Assembly: GCA_005786915.1 (NCBI GenBank)
Contig: SYCM01000010.1
Location: 1-16,112 of the forward strand
Length of the DNA: 16,112 bases
Source: Bacteroidota bacterium
Lineage (GTDB): Bacteria > Bacteroidota > Bacteroidia > Flavobacteriales > Schleiferiaceae
Direction of reading: 5' to 3'
Under the pieces are notes generated by a model. It was given only the letters and a program-made list of their open reading frames with translations. It ran no database searches and was not told the DNA's origin. Position numbers and translations under genes: made by a program. Numbering within the stretch: position 1 is the stretch's first letter; the number at the start of each line of letters is the position of its first letter. This document shows, one piece after another, positions 1 through 8,600 of this stretch.

Positions 1-1325
1 GTCTTACCGTGGTCGACGTGGCCCATTACCGTAACAATGGGCGGACGCGACGCCAGGTTGGCGTCGTCTTCTTGCTCATCGGCAAGAGCTTCTTGTACTT
101 CTTCGTCGACGAAGCTCACGTCGTACCCGAACTCGTCGGCGACGATGGTCAGGGTTTCTTTGTCGAGGCGCTGGTTAAGCGAGGCCATGATTCCGAGCGA
201 CATGCAGGTCGAAATCACCTCGGTCGGCGTCACCTTCATCATGTTGGCGACCTCCTGAAGGGTTACAAACTCCGTGAGCTTGAGGACTTTTTCGCCCTCC
301 TGGCGCTCGAGTTCGGCCATTTCACGGGCCTCGGCGCGCTCGGCGCGCTTGTCTCGGCGAATCTTGGAACCTTTCGACTTGCGGCCTCCGCCGAGCTTTT
401 CGAGGGTTTCTTTGATTTTGCGCTGAATGTCTTCTTGGCTGACTTCGCGCGGAGCGCCGCCACCTTGACCGGGTCCTCCGGGGCCGCGCTGACCGCCCGG
501 GCCGCGCTGTCCGCCGGGTCCGCGCTGTCCGCCTTGACCGCCAGGTCCGCGTTGGTACCCACCCTGACCGGGTCCTCCGACGCTTGCCGCTCCCGTTGTG
601 GTGCGGCCGCCGCCCGAGGCGGGCTTTTGAAGGCCCTCGGTCTTAATGCGCTTGCGCTGACCTGCCGCCGAAGGCTTCTTGGCAAACTGCGAAAGGTCAA
701 TTACTTGGCCCGTCATTTTGGGGCCGTCTAACTTTTGGTACTGGGTCTCGTGGTGGGTCGCCTCGCCGGCCTTGTCGTCGGCCGGTGCCTCGGGGGCGGC
801 TGGGGCTACCGGGACCGCAGAAGCTGCCTCCGTTGCCGCTGGTACTGCTGCTTGGGATGCCGATTCGGCTGCCTTGGGAGCCTCGGGTGCCACGACCGGA
901 GCCGCTGCCGCCGGTTTCGCCGCGGCCGACTTGGGCGCAGGCGCTGCCGGTGCTGCTGCCTTGGGCGATTCGGCAGGTGCGGCCGGGGCCGCGGCCTCGG
1001 CCTTCTTCGGCGCGAGTTCAATCTTGCCGGCTACCTTGGGTCCGCTCAACGTCGTCGTGGCGCGGATTACCTCAGGCTTCTTTTGCTCGCGCTCGGCTTG
1101 AATCGCTTCTTTCTCTTCGCGCTTCTGTTGAATGAGCGTCTCCGCCTTGTCCTTTGAAGACTTATCGGTGGCGAACTGCTGCGTCAGGAGGTCGTACTGC
1201 GCTTGATCGATCTTGGCATTTCGGTTGCGCTCCACCTCCTGGCCCTTATTGGCCAAGAAGTCGACGGCGGTATCCAAGCCGATGTTCAGCTCGCTAAGTA
1301 CTTTACTGATGCGGATGGTGCTCAT
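1..1325 (-). CDS. infB: Translation initiation factor IF-2, N-terminal part (cut by window edge)
   Basis: IF-2 is the GTPase that brings initiator tRNA to the ribosome. The first 441 codons are present. Residues about 1-50 (starting MSTIRISKVLSELNIG) match the short IF2_N module. A long Ala/Pro/Lys linker follows, then a Gly-rich stretch of QRGPGG units, a highly charged basic/acidic helix (RRDKRAERAEAREMAE), and a second IF2_N-like module near LTEFVTLQEVANMMKVTPTEV. The window ends in the G1 GTP-binding loop, GHVDHGK at residues 435-441. The GTPase, domain II and C-terminal domains lie outside; Bacteroidota IF-2 is usually around 900-1000 residues. The start is the ATG at 1325, whose first residues fit the family. 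It lies 58 bases after nusA on the same strand, the usual rimP-nusA-infB order. A GACCTTTG box lies 5 bases before the ATG, so a private promoter is possible. Confidence 0.97.
   Translation of the reverse strand, partial: MSTIRISKVLSELNIGLDTAVDFLANKGQEVERNRNAKIDQAQYDLLTQQFATDKSSKDKAETLIQQKREEKEAIQAEREQKKPEVIRATTTLSGPKVAGKIELAPKKAEAAAPAAPAESPKAAAPAAPAPKSAAAKPAAAAPVVAPEAPKAAESASQAAVPAATEAASAVPVAPAAPEAPADDKAGEATHHETQYQKLDGPKMTGQVIDLSQFAKKPSAAGQRKRIKTEGLQKPASGGGRTTTGAASVGGPGQGGYQRGPGGQGGQRGPGGQRGPGGQRGPGGPGQGGGAPREVSQEDIQRKIKETLEKLGGGRKSKGSKIRRDKRAERAEAREMAELERQEGEKVLKLTEFVTLQEVANMMKVTPTEVISTCMSLGIMASLNQRLDKETLTIVADEFGYDVSFVDEEVQEALADEQEDDANLASRPPIVTVMGHVDHGK
481..534 (-). repeat. Three tandem 18-bp units in infB coding QRGPGG
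   Basis: Three near-identical 18-base units (481-498, 499-516, 517-534) encode QRGPGG on the minus strand, with degenerate copies on both sides (GPGQGGYQRGPGGQGG before and GPGQGGG after). They lie in the flexible linker between the two IF2_N modules. Units differ at only one to three bases, so the array could change length by slippage without breaking the frame. Confidence 0.8.
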
Positions 1326-1330
1326 AGGCG

Positions 1331-1338
1331 CAAAGGTC
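1331..1338 (-). promoter_or_regulatory. Possible -7 box (GACCTTTG) just before infB
   Basis: GACCTTTG matches the Bacteroidota -7 consensus TAnnTTTG at all fixed positions but the first. It ends 5 bases before the infB ATG. I see no TTTG-like -33 element 19-21 bases upstream. It could be a weak internal promoter giving a leaderless infB message, or chance. Confidence 0.3.
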
Positions 1339-1383
1339 GGAACTAGTTAGGTAATAGGGTAGATATAGAGAACGAATCCAGGC

Positions 1384-2628
1384 TTACTCGACGTCAAACT
1401 CTTTTTTGAGAATGTCGCGAACTTCTTGAACAGTTTCGACTTCGAGGTCGGCACGGCGGGCTACGTCTTCCACGTCGGCGCGGAGTACGGACTTCGCCGT
1501 ATCGTAGCCTCCGTTGCGCAGCTGGTCGATTACCCAAGCCTCAATCTCGTCGCTGAACTCGAGGAGCTCTACGTCTTCTTCTTGAACCACGTCTTCGCGG
1601 TACACGTCGATCTCGTAGTCGTTCAGCTTGCTCGCCAGGCGAATGTTGGTTCCGCCGCGGCCAATCGCCAGCGACACCTGGTCGGCGGGCAAGTACACGT
1701 CGGCGTGGCGGCGCTCCTCGTCGAGCACCATGTTGGTGATCTTGGCCGGAGACAGCGCGCGCTGAATCATCAGCTGCAGGTTCGTCGTGTAGTTGATCAC
1801 GTCGATGTTCTCGCCGCGGAGCTCGCGAACGATGCTGTGGATGCGCGAACCCTTCATGCCCACGCAGGCGCCCACGGGGTCGATGCGGTCGTCGTAGGAC
1901 TCCACGGCCACCTTGGCTTTTTCGCCCGGAATGCGCACGACCTTCTTCACCGTGATGATGCCGTCGAACACTTCGGGGATCTCGGCCTCAAACAGCTTGG
2001 CCATGAAGGCCTCTGAGGTGCGGCTGAGCAAAATGAACGGCTTGGCTCCGCGCACTTCCACCAACTTGACCACCGCGCGGACCGTGTCCCCCTTGCGGTA
2101 AAAATCCTTCTCTGGGATCATGTCCTCGCGGCGCAGAATGAGCTCGTTTTGCTGGTCGTCGTAGATGATCAGCTCGCGGTGGCGCACGTGGTGCACCTCG
2201 CCGCTGATGATTTCACCTTCCATCGACTTGTAGCGCTTGTACAGCTCGCCCGAGTCGTGCTCCTGAACCTTTTGAACCAGGGTCTGGCGGAAAGCCAGAA
2301 TGAAGCGGCGGCCCAAGTCAATGATCTTCATTTCTTCAGACACTTCTTCGCCCACCTCAAAGTCGGGCTCGATCTTCAGGGCCTCCGAAAGCGCGATTTC
2401 GAGGTTGTCGTCTTCCACGGCGCCGTCTTCGACGATGGTGCGGTTGCGCCAGATTTCGAGGTCGCCCTTGTCGGGATTGACGATCACGTCGAAGTTCTCG
2501 TCGGTGCCGTACTTCTTGCGGATTTGGACGCGGAACGCCTCCTCGATGAACGACATGAGGGTTACGCGGTCAATGCTCTTTTCGTCTTTGAACTCGCCGA
2601 AGGATTCGATAATGGCTAGGTTTTCCAT
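1384..2628 (-). CDS. nusA: Transcription termination/antitermination factor NusA
   Basis: NusA binds RNA polymerase and nascent RNA and modulates pausing, termination and antitermination. The 414-residue protein has the expected order: NusA N-terminal domain (about 1-125), S1 domain (about 136-203), KH1 (about 235-300, with GACVGMKGSRI at 253-263) and KH2 (about 305-345, with AIGRGGTNIRLAS at 321-333). A short acidic C-terminal tail (about 355-414, ending KKEFDVE) resembles a single helix-hairpin-helix region rather than the two acidic repeats of E. coli NusA (495 residues), which is normal for this phylum. The ATG at 2628 is the first in frame and gives the family N-terminus. It follows rimP by 21 bases and is clearly co-transcribed. 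In E. coli, NusA autoregulates this operon; whether that holds here is unknown. Confidence 0.98.
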   Translation of the reverse strand: MENLAIIESFGEFKDEKSIDRVTLMSFIEEAFRVQIRKKYGTDENFDVIVNPDKGDLEIWRNRTIVEDGAVEDDNLEIALSEALKIEPDFEVGEEVSEEMKIIDLGRRFILAFRQTLVQKVQEHDSGELYKRYKSMEGEIISGEVHHVRHRELIIYDDQQNELILRREDMIPEKDFYRKGDTVRAVVKLVEVRGAKPFILLSRTSEAFMAKLFEAEIPEVFDGIITVKKVVRIPGEKAKVAVESYDDRIDPVGACVGMKGSRIHSIVRELRGENIDVINYTTNLQLMIQRALSPAKITNMVLDEERRHADVYLPADQVSLAIGRGGTNIRLASKLNDYEIDVYREDVVQEEDVELLEFSDEIEAWVIDQLRNGGYDTAKSVLRADVEDVARRADLEVETVQEVRDILKKEFDVE

Positions 2629-2649
2629 AGCTACTTGAAGGTGAGAAAC

Positions 2650-3114
2650 TTAGAATTTAAAATCGAGGGTGATGCTGGCAATGTCCGCCAGCGGGATTTG
2701 GGTTTGAGTCGTCAGGTCCATTTTGCCTTTGCCCACGGTCTTGGGGACGCGCTCCGTGCGTTCCAAAGTGAGGTTCGCGCCGTCGTAGGCCGCCAGCTTG
2801 CCCCGGCTCTTGAGGCCGTCGGCGTGCTTGACCACGACCTCGCGGCCCAGGTTTTTGCGGTACTGTGCGTCAACTTTAAACGGACTGAACATGCCCGGAG
2901 ACGACACCTCAATGGCGTAGTTCTCGGAGTCTTCGCCCAGGGCCGACTCAATCGCGCGGCTGATGGTCTTGATTTGCGCCAGCGTAATGTGGCCCTCGTT
3001 CAAATCAGCGTGCACTTTGATGTCGTTGGCCGCGCTCAGGCTTACTTCAACGGCAAACGCACCCATGGGTTCAAGGGTGGCGTGCACAAGCTGCTGCAGT
3101 TCGGTTTGGTTCAT
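2650..3114 (-). CDS. rimP: Ribosome maturation factor RimP
   Basis: RimP helps assemble the 30S ribosomal subunit. The 154-residue protein has the usual length. Residues 1-80 form the N-terminal alpha/beta domain, ending in the family signature YAIEVSSPG (66-74; consensus Y.lEVSSPG). Residues about 85-152 fit the Sm-like C-terminal beta barrel. The position directly before nusA is diagnostic. The ATG at 3114 gives the usual short N-terminus (MNQTELQQLV). It is the first gene of the operon, about 75 bases downstream of the likely transcription start, and the leader between contains a strong hairpin. Confidence 0.96.
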   Translation of the reverse strand: MNQTELQQLVHATLEPMGAFAVEVSLSAANDIKVHADLNEGHITLAQIKTISRAIESALGEDSENYAIEVSSPGMFSPFKVDAQYRKNLGREVVVKHADGLKSRGKLAAYDGANLTLERTERVPKTVGKGKMDLTTQTQIPLADIASITLDFKF

Positions 3115-3147
3115 CTTTAGCGCGGATTCAAAAATCTTTAAAAACAG

Positions 3148-3173
3148 TCGAGGGGACTTTTGGGTCCCCTCGA
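3148..3173 (-). terminator. Perfect hairpin in rimP leader; terminator or attenuator
   Basis: Perfect 10-bp inverted repeat (TCGAGGGGAC at 3148-3157 and GTCCCCTCGA at 3164-3173) with a 6-base loop. Read on the minus strand, the stem is followed three bases later by five T (CTGTTTTTAAAG), so it can act as an intrinsic terminator. It could end the upstream receptor transcript. It also lies downstream of the promoter at 3195-3225, so every rimP-nusA-infB transcript starting there must pass through it. On the plus strand it is followed by only four T and no gene needs terminating there. Confidence 0.75.
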
Positions 3174-3194
3174 TTTTGGATTCAGAAAGCGTTG

Positions 3195-3225
3195 CAAAGA
3201 TACAACGGATTTTTTACCATGCAAA
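3195..3225 (-). promoter_or_regulatory. Bacteroidota-type promoter of rimP-nusA-infB
   Basis: On the minus strand TTTG (3225-3222) is followed by exactly 19 bases and then TATCTTTG (3202-3195), a full match to the Bacteroidota housekeeping promoter TTTG-N19-TAnnTTTG. Transcription would start near 3188-3191, giving a leader of about 75 bases before rimP. The -33 element lies inside the last codons of the upstream receptor gene. The match is by eye; no transcript data are available here. Confidence 0.75.
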
Positions 3226-5145
3226 CCGCAGGCTGGCGCGCAGTTGGCGGCCGGCCTCGAGCACCCCAAAGGCGCGGGCGATCGAAAGGTGGTGGGCATA
3301 GGCGGTATTCCCCGCATTCAGCAGCTCGACGCTCCACGAGGCGTGGTCGCTTATTACGCCCGTGAGGCTTGCGGACCACAATCCATAAGCCGAAGTGGGT
3401 CCGTCCAAAAAGAGCGCTTCGGTCGAAGAGAGCCGGTTTTGGGCCATGTAGCGGTCGTAGTGCAGTTCGGCGTGAAGGCGCTGGTCGGACAGTACATCGT
3501 AAGCCATATGGGCACCCCAGCGGCCCGGGGCCATGAACGGAAGCGGATTGCCCGCTGCGTCTTCGCCAATACTGAGGGCCGCCTGAGCATGCACGTGGAA
3601 GCGCTTTGCGGGGTGCCAGTGGGCGCGGGCCTCGGCTCCGTAGACGCGGGCATCGCCCTGCACGTAGTAGAAGCGCCACGAACCGCTGCTGTCGTTGGGG
3701 TTGAGGTAAATGAAGTCGCGGTAGGCCTGGTAGAAGGCGGTGAGCTGGGCGTCGAACCGCTCGCGCTCGTAGTTAAGGCCAAGGTCGGCGTTCCAAAGCC
3801 GTTCGGTACGCAGGTTGGCGTCGCCCACTTCAAAACGTCCCGCTCCGAGGTGCGACCCGAAGGCAAAGCGCTCTTCGAGTTGGGGTCCGCGCGTGCCGTG
3901 CGACAGGCGAGCCTGAACACTCAAAGGTTTCCTAATGGCATAGGCGTAGCGCAGCAGGGCGGCATAGCCCGCAAACGCCCCAACCTCGCCGCGAAATCCG
4001 ACCGACCGAGTACTGCGGCCTTGTTCCACACTGTAGTGCGCAAAAACAGCCGATTGCAACTGCTCGGCGTTGGGGTACAGCCACTCGTGGGCGTGGTCGT
4101 CGTTGCGGAGCATGCGCAGTTGCTGCTGCGCCCCAAGAGTCAGGTGCCCGACCCCAAGGCGTCGGTCTAACGTCGTGGTTTGCGACGCAGTATAGAGGTA
4201 AAAGGCCAGATGCGGATCCTCAGCGTGGCCAGGCTCCAACGTATCAGCTCCGACTTCTTCGTCAAACTCAGCCCGGTACGAGGTATGCACGCCGCTTACG
4301 GTCCGCAGGGTCCAGGCGCCCAGAGGCCGTTCGGCTTCCCAGGCGAAGTGGCCTGCCTGAATCAACTGGTCGCCGTGCACGTGTTCAGGTGCTTGCCCTG
4401 GCGGGTAGTTTTTTTGCGGTAGGCCAAATCGGCGCTGAACGCCAGTGAACTTGAGGCGGTGTTGCGTTTTGCCTTTTTGCCAAGAGCCTAGCGCGCGAAG
4501 CGCGAGGGTTTGGGCATGAGTTCCGTGAACCGTATCGCCGTTTGCGTCGCGGTACTCGGGGCTGTAGCCGCCATAGGCACCAATGAAGTAAAGACCAGGT
4601 CCGCTGCGGTGCAGGCTGTACTGGCCCGACCAGGGCATGCCGTTGGCCCCGCCGTTCAGGGTAAGTGCGTGCTGTTGCCCCGTGGCGCGCGGACGCAGGT
4701 CGGAGAAGTACAGCACGCCGGCCATGGCGTCGGTTCCGAGCGCAAGGGAATTGGGGCCGAGCATGACCTCGACGTGGTCCACGCCCAGGAGGGGAAAATC
4801 AAGCCCGTGGTCCGCCCCGCCCTGCATGTTGTCGTAGCGCCAACCTTGGTAGGCCGTGACGACACGGTAGCCGCCTAGGCCGCGCAGGATGGGTTTGACG
4901 GTGTGCCCGCCCACGCTAGCGAGCTGTAGGGCCGGAGCCTGGCGGCTGAGCTGAAGCATGGCCGAGGGCCCTTGGTCGGCCAGGGTGCGCACGGGAATGG
5001 CGAGTACTTGGGTGGACAGTGCGGACGGGTTGTCGCGCTGCGCCTCAACCGAAGCCTCTCCGAGTTCAATGACCATGGATGTGTCGCGTTGGCCCCAAAG
5101 CATAAGGGGCAGGGCCGCGAGCAGCCCAAAAATCGTTTTATTCAT
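3214..5145 (-). CDS. TonB-dependent outer-membrane receptor, probable metal uptake
   Basis: A 643-residue TonB-dependent receptor, which imports a ligand across the outer membrane using TonB/ExbBD energy. A signal peptide covers about residues 1-18 (MNKTIFGLLAALPLMLWGQ). A possible TonB box is ELGEASVEAQR (27-37). The plug (about 45-150) has the usual RGLGGYRV stretch at 88-95 and ends DHVEVMLGPNSLALGTDAMAG. The rest is an aromatic-rich beta barrel with a terminal strand ending in an aromatic residue (LRASLRFAW). It lacks the carboxypeptidase-regulatory-like domain of the other receptor here. Histidines are frequent in likely loops: ADHGLD, DTVHGTH, EHVHGDQ (254-260), GHAEDPH. With the His/Cys-rich protein gene 48 bases upstream in the same direction, this suggests a metal substrate such as zinc or copper, which is inference. 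The ATG at 5145 gives the signal peptide. Confidence 0.88.
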   Translation of the reverse strand: MNKTIFGLLAALPLMLWGQRDTSMVIELGEASVEAQRDNPSALSTQVLAIPVRTLADQGPSAMLQLSRQAPALQLASVGGHTVKPILRGLGGYRVVTAYQGWRYDNMQGGADHGLDFPLLGVDHVEVMLGPNSLALGTDAMAGVLYFSDLRPRATGQQHALTLNGGANGMPWSGQYSLHRSGPGLYFIGAYGGYSPEYRDANGDTVHGTHAQTLALRALGSWQKGKTQHRLKFTGVQRRFGLPQKNYPPGQAPEHVHGDQLIQAGHFAWEAERPLGAWTLRTVSGVHTSYRAEFDEEVGADTLEPGHAEDPHLAFYLYTASQTTTLDRRLGVGHLTLGAQQQLRMLRNDDHAHEWLYPNAEQLQSAVFAHYSVEQGRSTRSVGFRGEVGAFAGYAALLRYAYAIRKPLSVQARLSHGTRGPQLEERFAFGSHLGAGRFEVGDANLRTERLWNADLGLNYERERFDAQLTAFYQAYRDFIYLNPNDSSGSWRFYYVQGDARVYGAEARAHWHPAKRFHVHAQAALSIGEDAAGNPLPFMAPGRWGAHMAYDVLSDQRLHAELHYDRYMAQNRLSSTEALFLDGPTSAYGLWSASLTGVISDHASWSVELLNAGNTAYAHHLSIARAFGVLEAGRQLRASLRFAW

Positions 5146-5168
5146 AAAGTTTAGGAGTGGGTTAACCG

Positions 5169-5189
5169 TTCGCGGAGCGATTCCGCGAA
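5169..5189 (-). other. Small inverted repeat between the two genes of the receptor pair
   Basis: Perfect 8-bp stem (TTCGCGGA at 5169-5176 and TCCGCGAA at 5182-5189) with a 5-base loop, in the 48-base gap before the receptor. On the minus strand no T run follows, so it is not a convincing terminator. It may be an intercistronic RNA hairpin affecting mRNA stability or the relative expression of the pair. Confidence 0.45.
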
Positions 5190-5193
5190 AAAA

Positions 5194-5502
5194 TCAAGTC
5201 AGCCCAAACGGGGGCGCGCGAGGGGCCATCGCCGCACGGACCGCGGCCTGGGCGCCGGATTCCCGAGGCGCCGGGTGCTGCCGCGAAACCAAGCGTTGAC
5301 CCGGCTCCCAGCCTATCGGTGCAGGTTGAAGCCCCGAAATCAACGCAGGATCGCTCCATTCGCAGGCATCGTCGCCCTCGTGGAGGTGCTGGCCCTGTTC
5401 TGAGCAGTGGTCGCCGTGGTGGTGCAGCACACTGTGCGCCAGGGGATCGACCAGCCGAAGTCCCCAAATCAGCAACCACGTGAACAAGAAGAGTGCGCGC
5501 AT
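5194..5502 (-). CDS. Small His/Cys-rich exported or membrane protein
   Basis: A 102-residue protein with an N-terminal hydrophobic segment (MRALFLFTWLLIWGLRLVDP) that could be an anchor or signal peptide. It is followed by a dense cluster of metal-ligand residues: HHHGDHC (27-33), HLHE (39-42) and CEW (47-49). The C-terminal half is Ala/Pro/Arg-rich and looks disordered. From memory, Bacteroidota often place small proteins with an H-rich ... HC ... HxHE ... C pattern next to TonB-dependent receptors; I know no proven function. A role in binding or sensing a metal for the downstream receptor is inference. The start chosen is the ATG at 5502, because it opens on the hydrophobic segment and lies 5 bases after a perfect TACCTTTG box; an ATG 10 codons upstream (5532) would lie upstream of that promoter box. 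Confidence 0.7.
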   Translation of the reverse strand: MRALFLFTWLLIWGLRLVDPLAHSVLHHHGDHCSEQGQHLHEGDDACEWSDPALISGLQPAPIGWEPGQRLVSRQHPAPRESGAQAAVRAAMAPRAPPFGLT

Positions 5503-5507
5503 CGTTT

Positions 5508-5538
5508 CAAAGGTACGTCTTGCGAAAAACACACCGAA
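5508..5538 (-). promoter_or_regulatory. Probable promoter of the small His-rich protein and receptor
   Basis: Minus-strand TACCTTTG (5515-5508) is an exact TAnnTTTG match. TTCG (5538-5535), one mismatch to the -33 TTTG, lies exactly 19 bases upstream. The box ends 5 bases before the ATG at 5502, so transcription would start at or very near the start codon. Confidence 0.6.
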
Positions 5539-5559
5539 TCCCTCGGTAGTTCAATGAAC
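5533..5559. promoter_or_regulatory. Short inverted repeats in divergent region; possible operators
   Basis: In the 115-base region between the divergent genes at 5502 and 5618 there are two adjoining small dyads: ACCGA/TCGGT (5533-5537/5543-5547) and GTTCA/TGAAC around one central base (5549-5559). The first overlaps the -33 side of the minus-strand promoter. Dyads this short occur by chance, so a regulator site is only a possibility. Confidence 0.2.
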
Positions 5560-5580
5560 CCGCCCGTTTCGGTGGTCCCG

Positions 5581-5611
5581 TTGAATTGAGTTTTTTTTGA
5601 GTCGAATTTTG
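5581..5611 (+). promoter_or_regulatory. Possible promoter of the large FN3/PKD protein
   Basis: TTG (5581-5583), a 20-base spacer containing a run of eight T, then GAATTTTG (5604-5611), which misses TAnnTTTG only at its first base. The box ends 6 bases before the ATG at 5618, again predicting an almost absent leader. Confidence 0.45.
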
Positions 5612-5617
5612 TGCGGT

Positions 5618-8600
5618 ATGCTTCAACGTCTCTTGCTCCTTCTTTTTTTGGCCACCGGCAGTTTGTTGGCGCAACCTTGTTCCACGGCGCCGGGCGTGAG
5701 CTTAGTGTCGCGCACGGCGAGCAGCATTAGCATTTCCACAAGTTCGGCAGCGGCCTTTCACCGATTGGAGTACGGGCCATTGGGCTTTGCTCCGGGCAGC
5801 GGAACCTTGACGCCCTGGTTCAGCGGCAACACCTATGTGGTGAACGGACTCTCCGGCTCCACCGGCTACGATTTTTACCTGCGCGACAGCTGTTCGAACG
5901 GCAGCAAAAGCCCTTGGAGCGGCTACAACGGCTACGCGACAACCTGCGGAACCGCGGCCACCATTCCCTGGGTAGAGAATTTTGACCAGATTTTTTTCAC
6001 TCCGCGCACCTCAGTCAACGGACTCGGAGGCTACATGTGCGGGTGGATTGCCTCGCCCAACGAAGGGTATGCCTGGGTTTCGGCCCCGCCGTTTCAAGTT
6101 CTGCCGGCCACCGGGCCCCAGTCAGACCATTCCGGGCGAACCAAGTACCTTTTCGCGGACCGCTTCGGTGCCTTTACCGGGAACAACACCGCCGTAATCC
6201 GCACACCCCAGATCAACCTGGCGGGCGCCACCACTCCGGTGGTTGAGTTTTGGTACCACATGTACGGCAACCAGGTCGACTCCTTGGCGGTCGAGGCTAC
6301 CGCTGTGGGCAACCCCAACTGGGTGCGGCTCGGAGTAATCGCGAACAATCCCACGCTGTTTTCGTCCAAAACGAGTCCCTGGCAGCAGCAGATTTATCCG
6401 CTTACGATGTTTACCAACCAAACGGTGACCATCCGCTTTGTGGCCAAGTCGTCGGCGACTTTTCCGTTCAACGCTCGAGTCGCCATTGACGACCTTCGCG
6501 TCGGCCAAGCCAATGGATGCATCGCGCCCTCAAACCTTAACTTCAGCGCGGTTCAGGCCAATTCGGCCCTTGTCGGTTTGATACTGGGCTCGTCGCAGCA
6601 CCACCAGCTCTCCTACGGTGCCCCGGGATTAGGCGCAGGCAACGGGACCGTCAAGCGCTTCAGCGGCACGTCAACGAGCCTCACTGGACTTACGCCTAAT
6701 ACGACGTACGAGGCCTGGATTCGCGACTCCTGCAGCCCAACCTCGTTCAGCAACTGGGTGGGCCCCGTTTCGTTCACCACCGGGTGTCTGGCGGTGGCTG
6801 CTCCGTGGAGCGAAAGCTTCGACGGTCCAACGTGGACCGTGCCCCCATTCAACCAAGCTGGCACCTGGCCGAGCTGCTGGGATCGTCCGACCAACCAAGG
6901 GATGACCTACGTGGTAGGTCCTCCTCAGTTCAACTCGTTTTCGACTGGTCCGTCTGAGGACCACGGATCGGGGGCCAACGGCAAGTACGTATTCTTGGAA
7001 TCCGTTGGGTTCACCAACGGCTCGACGGGTCTATTCAAGACCCCTTGGATCAACCTTTCGCCCTTAGCCGTTCCCGAGCTCACGTTTTGGTACCACGCAT
7101 ACGGCTTCCAAATTTCAGGAACGCAGCTCCACGTCGAAGACACCGCGGGCGTCTTCACTCAGGTGTGGTCGAGTACGGGGCAACTTCAAGCCGCCCAAAC
7201 CGATCCCTGGACGGAGGTTACGGTGAGCTTGGCCGCGTTTGCCAACAAGAAAATCCGGCTTCGCTGGACCGGAGCGGCAACGAGCAGCTTCGCCTCACTG
7301 GCCCAGTCCGCCATCGACGACATCGACATTCACGCTACGCCAACCTGCCCAAAACCCCAGAACTTCGCCGTCACGACTACCAACAGCACCAGTGCCACGC
7401 TGAGCTGGACGGTCGGCAGCAGCCCATGGGTGATCAAGTACGGCCCGGTCGGATTTAACCCCTCGGCGAGCGGAACCCGCGTAGTCGCCGCGAGCAATCC
7501 GTTTACGGTCACCGGCCTCACGCCGAGCACCACCTATCAGTTTTATGTGAAGGATACCTGCGGCCCCACCAGCGTCAGCGCCTGGAGCACGGCGGTAACC
7601 GCAACCACGACCTGCGCCACCATATCGGCACCGTCCACGGAGAATTTTCAATCTTCGGCATGGGGCGTCGGCACTTGGCCCAACCTCGAAGGAACGATTT
7701 CGCCCTGCTGGAGCCGTTCTGCCGGATCTGCCGCCTCTGAGTTCTTTTGGACCGTTGGTCAAGGACCCATGCAGGCGGGCAATACTGGTCCGAACCAAGG
7801 CATCAACGGCGGCAAGTACATGTTTACCAGCGGATTTGGCAACACGGGCGTGAACCAAGCCACCCTCACCTCACCGTGGATCAATACGACGCCCCTCAAC
7901 GTGCCTATGCTGCGCTTCTCGAGCCACATGTACGGCGGAGTCATTGACCGGCTCCAGGTCTTCATCGATTCGGGTGCCGGATGGCAGAGTATTCTGATTA
8001 TTCTTCCCGGCAACCAGCCCGCAGCGACCTCGGCTTGGACGCTCCACGAAATCCAGCTGCCCAATTATGCCGACAAAACCGTTCGGTTCCGTTTTCGCGG
8101 CGAAAAAACGACGGTAGCCGGCTACGCCGAAATTGGTCTTGACGAGTTTGCCGTGGTGGAGGCGCCCTTGCCCTCCTGTGCCGCGCCCTCAAACCTCAGC
8201 GCCTCGGGCGTCACGGTGAACACGGCCCAAATCGCGTTCACGCCCGGCGGCGCCAGCACGCGAATCGCTCGGGGCCCCGTGGGCTTCGTTCCCAACGCGG
8301 CGACCACCCTTGCGACGGGGATTACCTCACCCTACGTGCTCACCGGTCTCAATGCCAACACCACCTACCACGTGTACCTCAAGGACACCTGCAGCAGCGT
8401 GGGGCTCGCGAGTTCGTGGGTAGGCCCCTTGGCGTTCACCACGCAGCCTTGTCCGCCCGTTTCGGCGAGCTTCACCTACAACGTGGTGAGCGGAAACCTC
8501 ATCATGAACGCGCAGAACATTTCGGCGACGTCGAACTACGCTTGGACGTTGCTCAACTCGAGCGGGGCCACGGTGGCCACGCGAACGGGGGGCTCGTCGA

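Noticed and set aside
9..1157. Several plus-strand open frames across the infB region
   Set aside because: The minus frame encodes IF-2 through to its G1 motif. The plus frames are Ala/Gly/Arg-rich mirror products of the Ala/Pro and Gly-rich linkers.
1342..1349. AACTAGTT palindrome between nusA and infB
   Set aside because: An 8-base palindrome in AT-richer spacer is expected by chance, and nothing else around it suggests a site.
3160..4170. A 336-codon open frame on the plus strand opposite the first receptor
   Set aside because: It is antisense to a clear TonB-dependent receptor, shows no motif or signal peptide and begins in the rimP leader.
5597..5617. TTG start for the FN3/PKD protein
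   Set aside because: It would add seven residues before a perfect signal peptide and would place the start inside the promoter-like segment; ATG 5618 is better.
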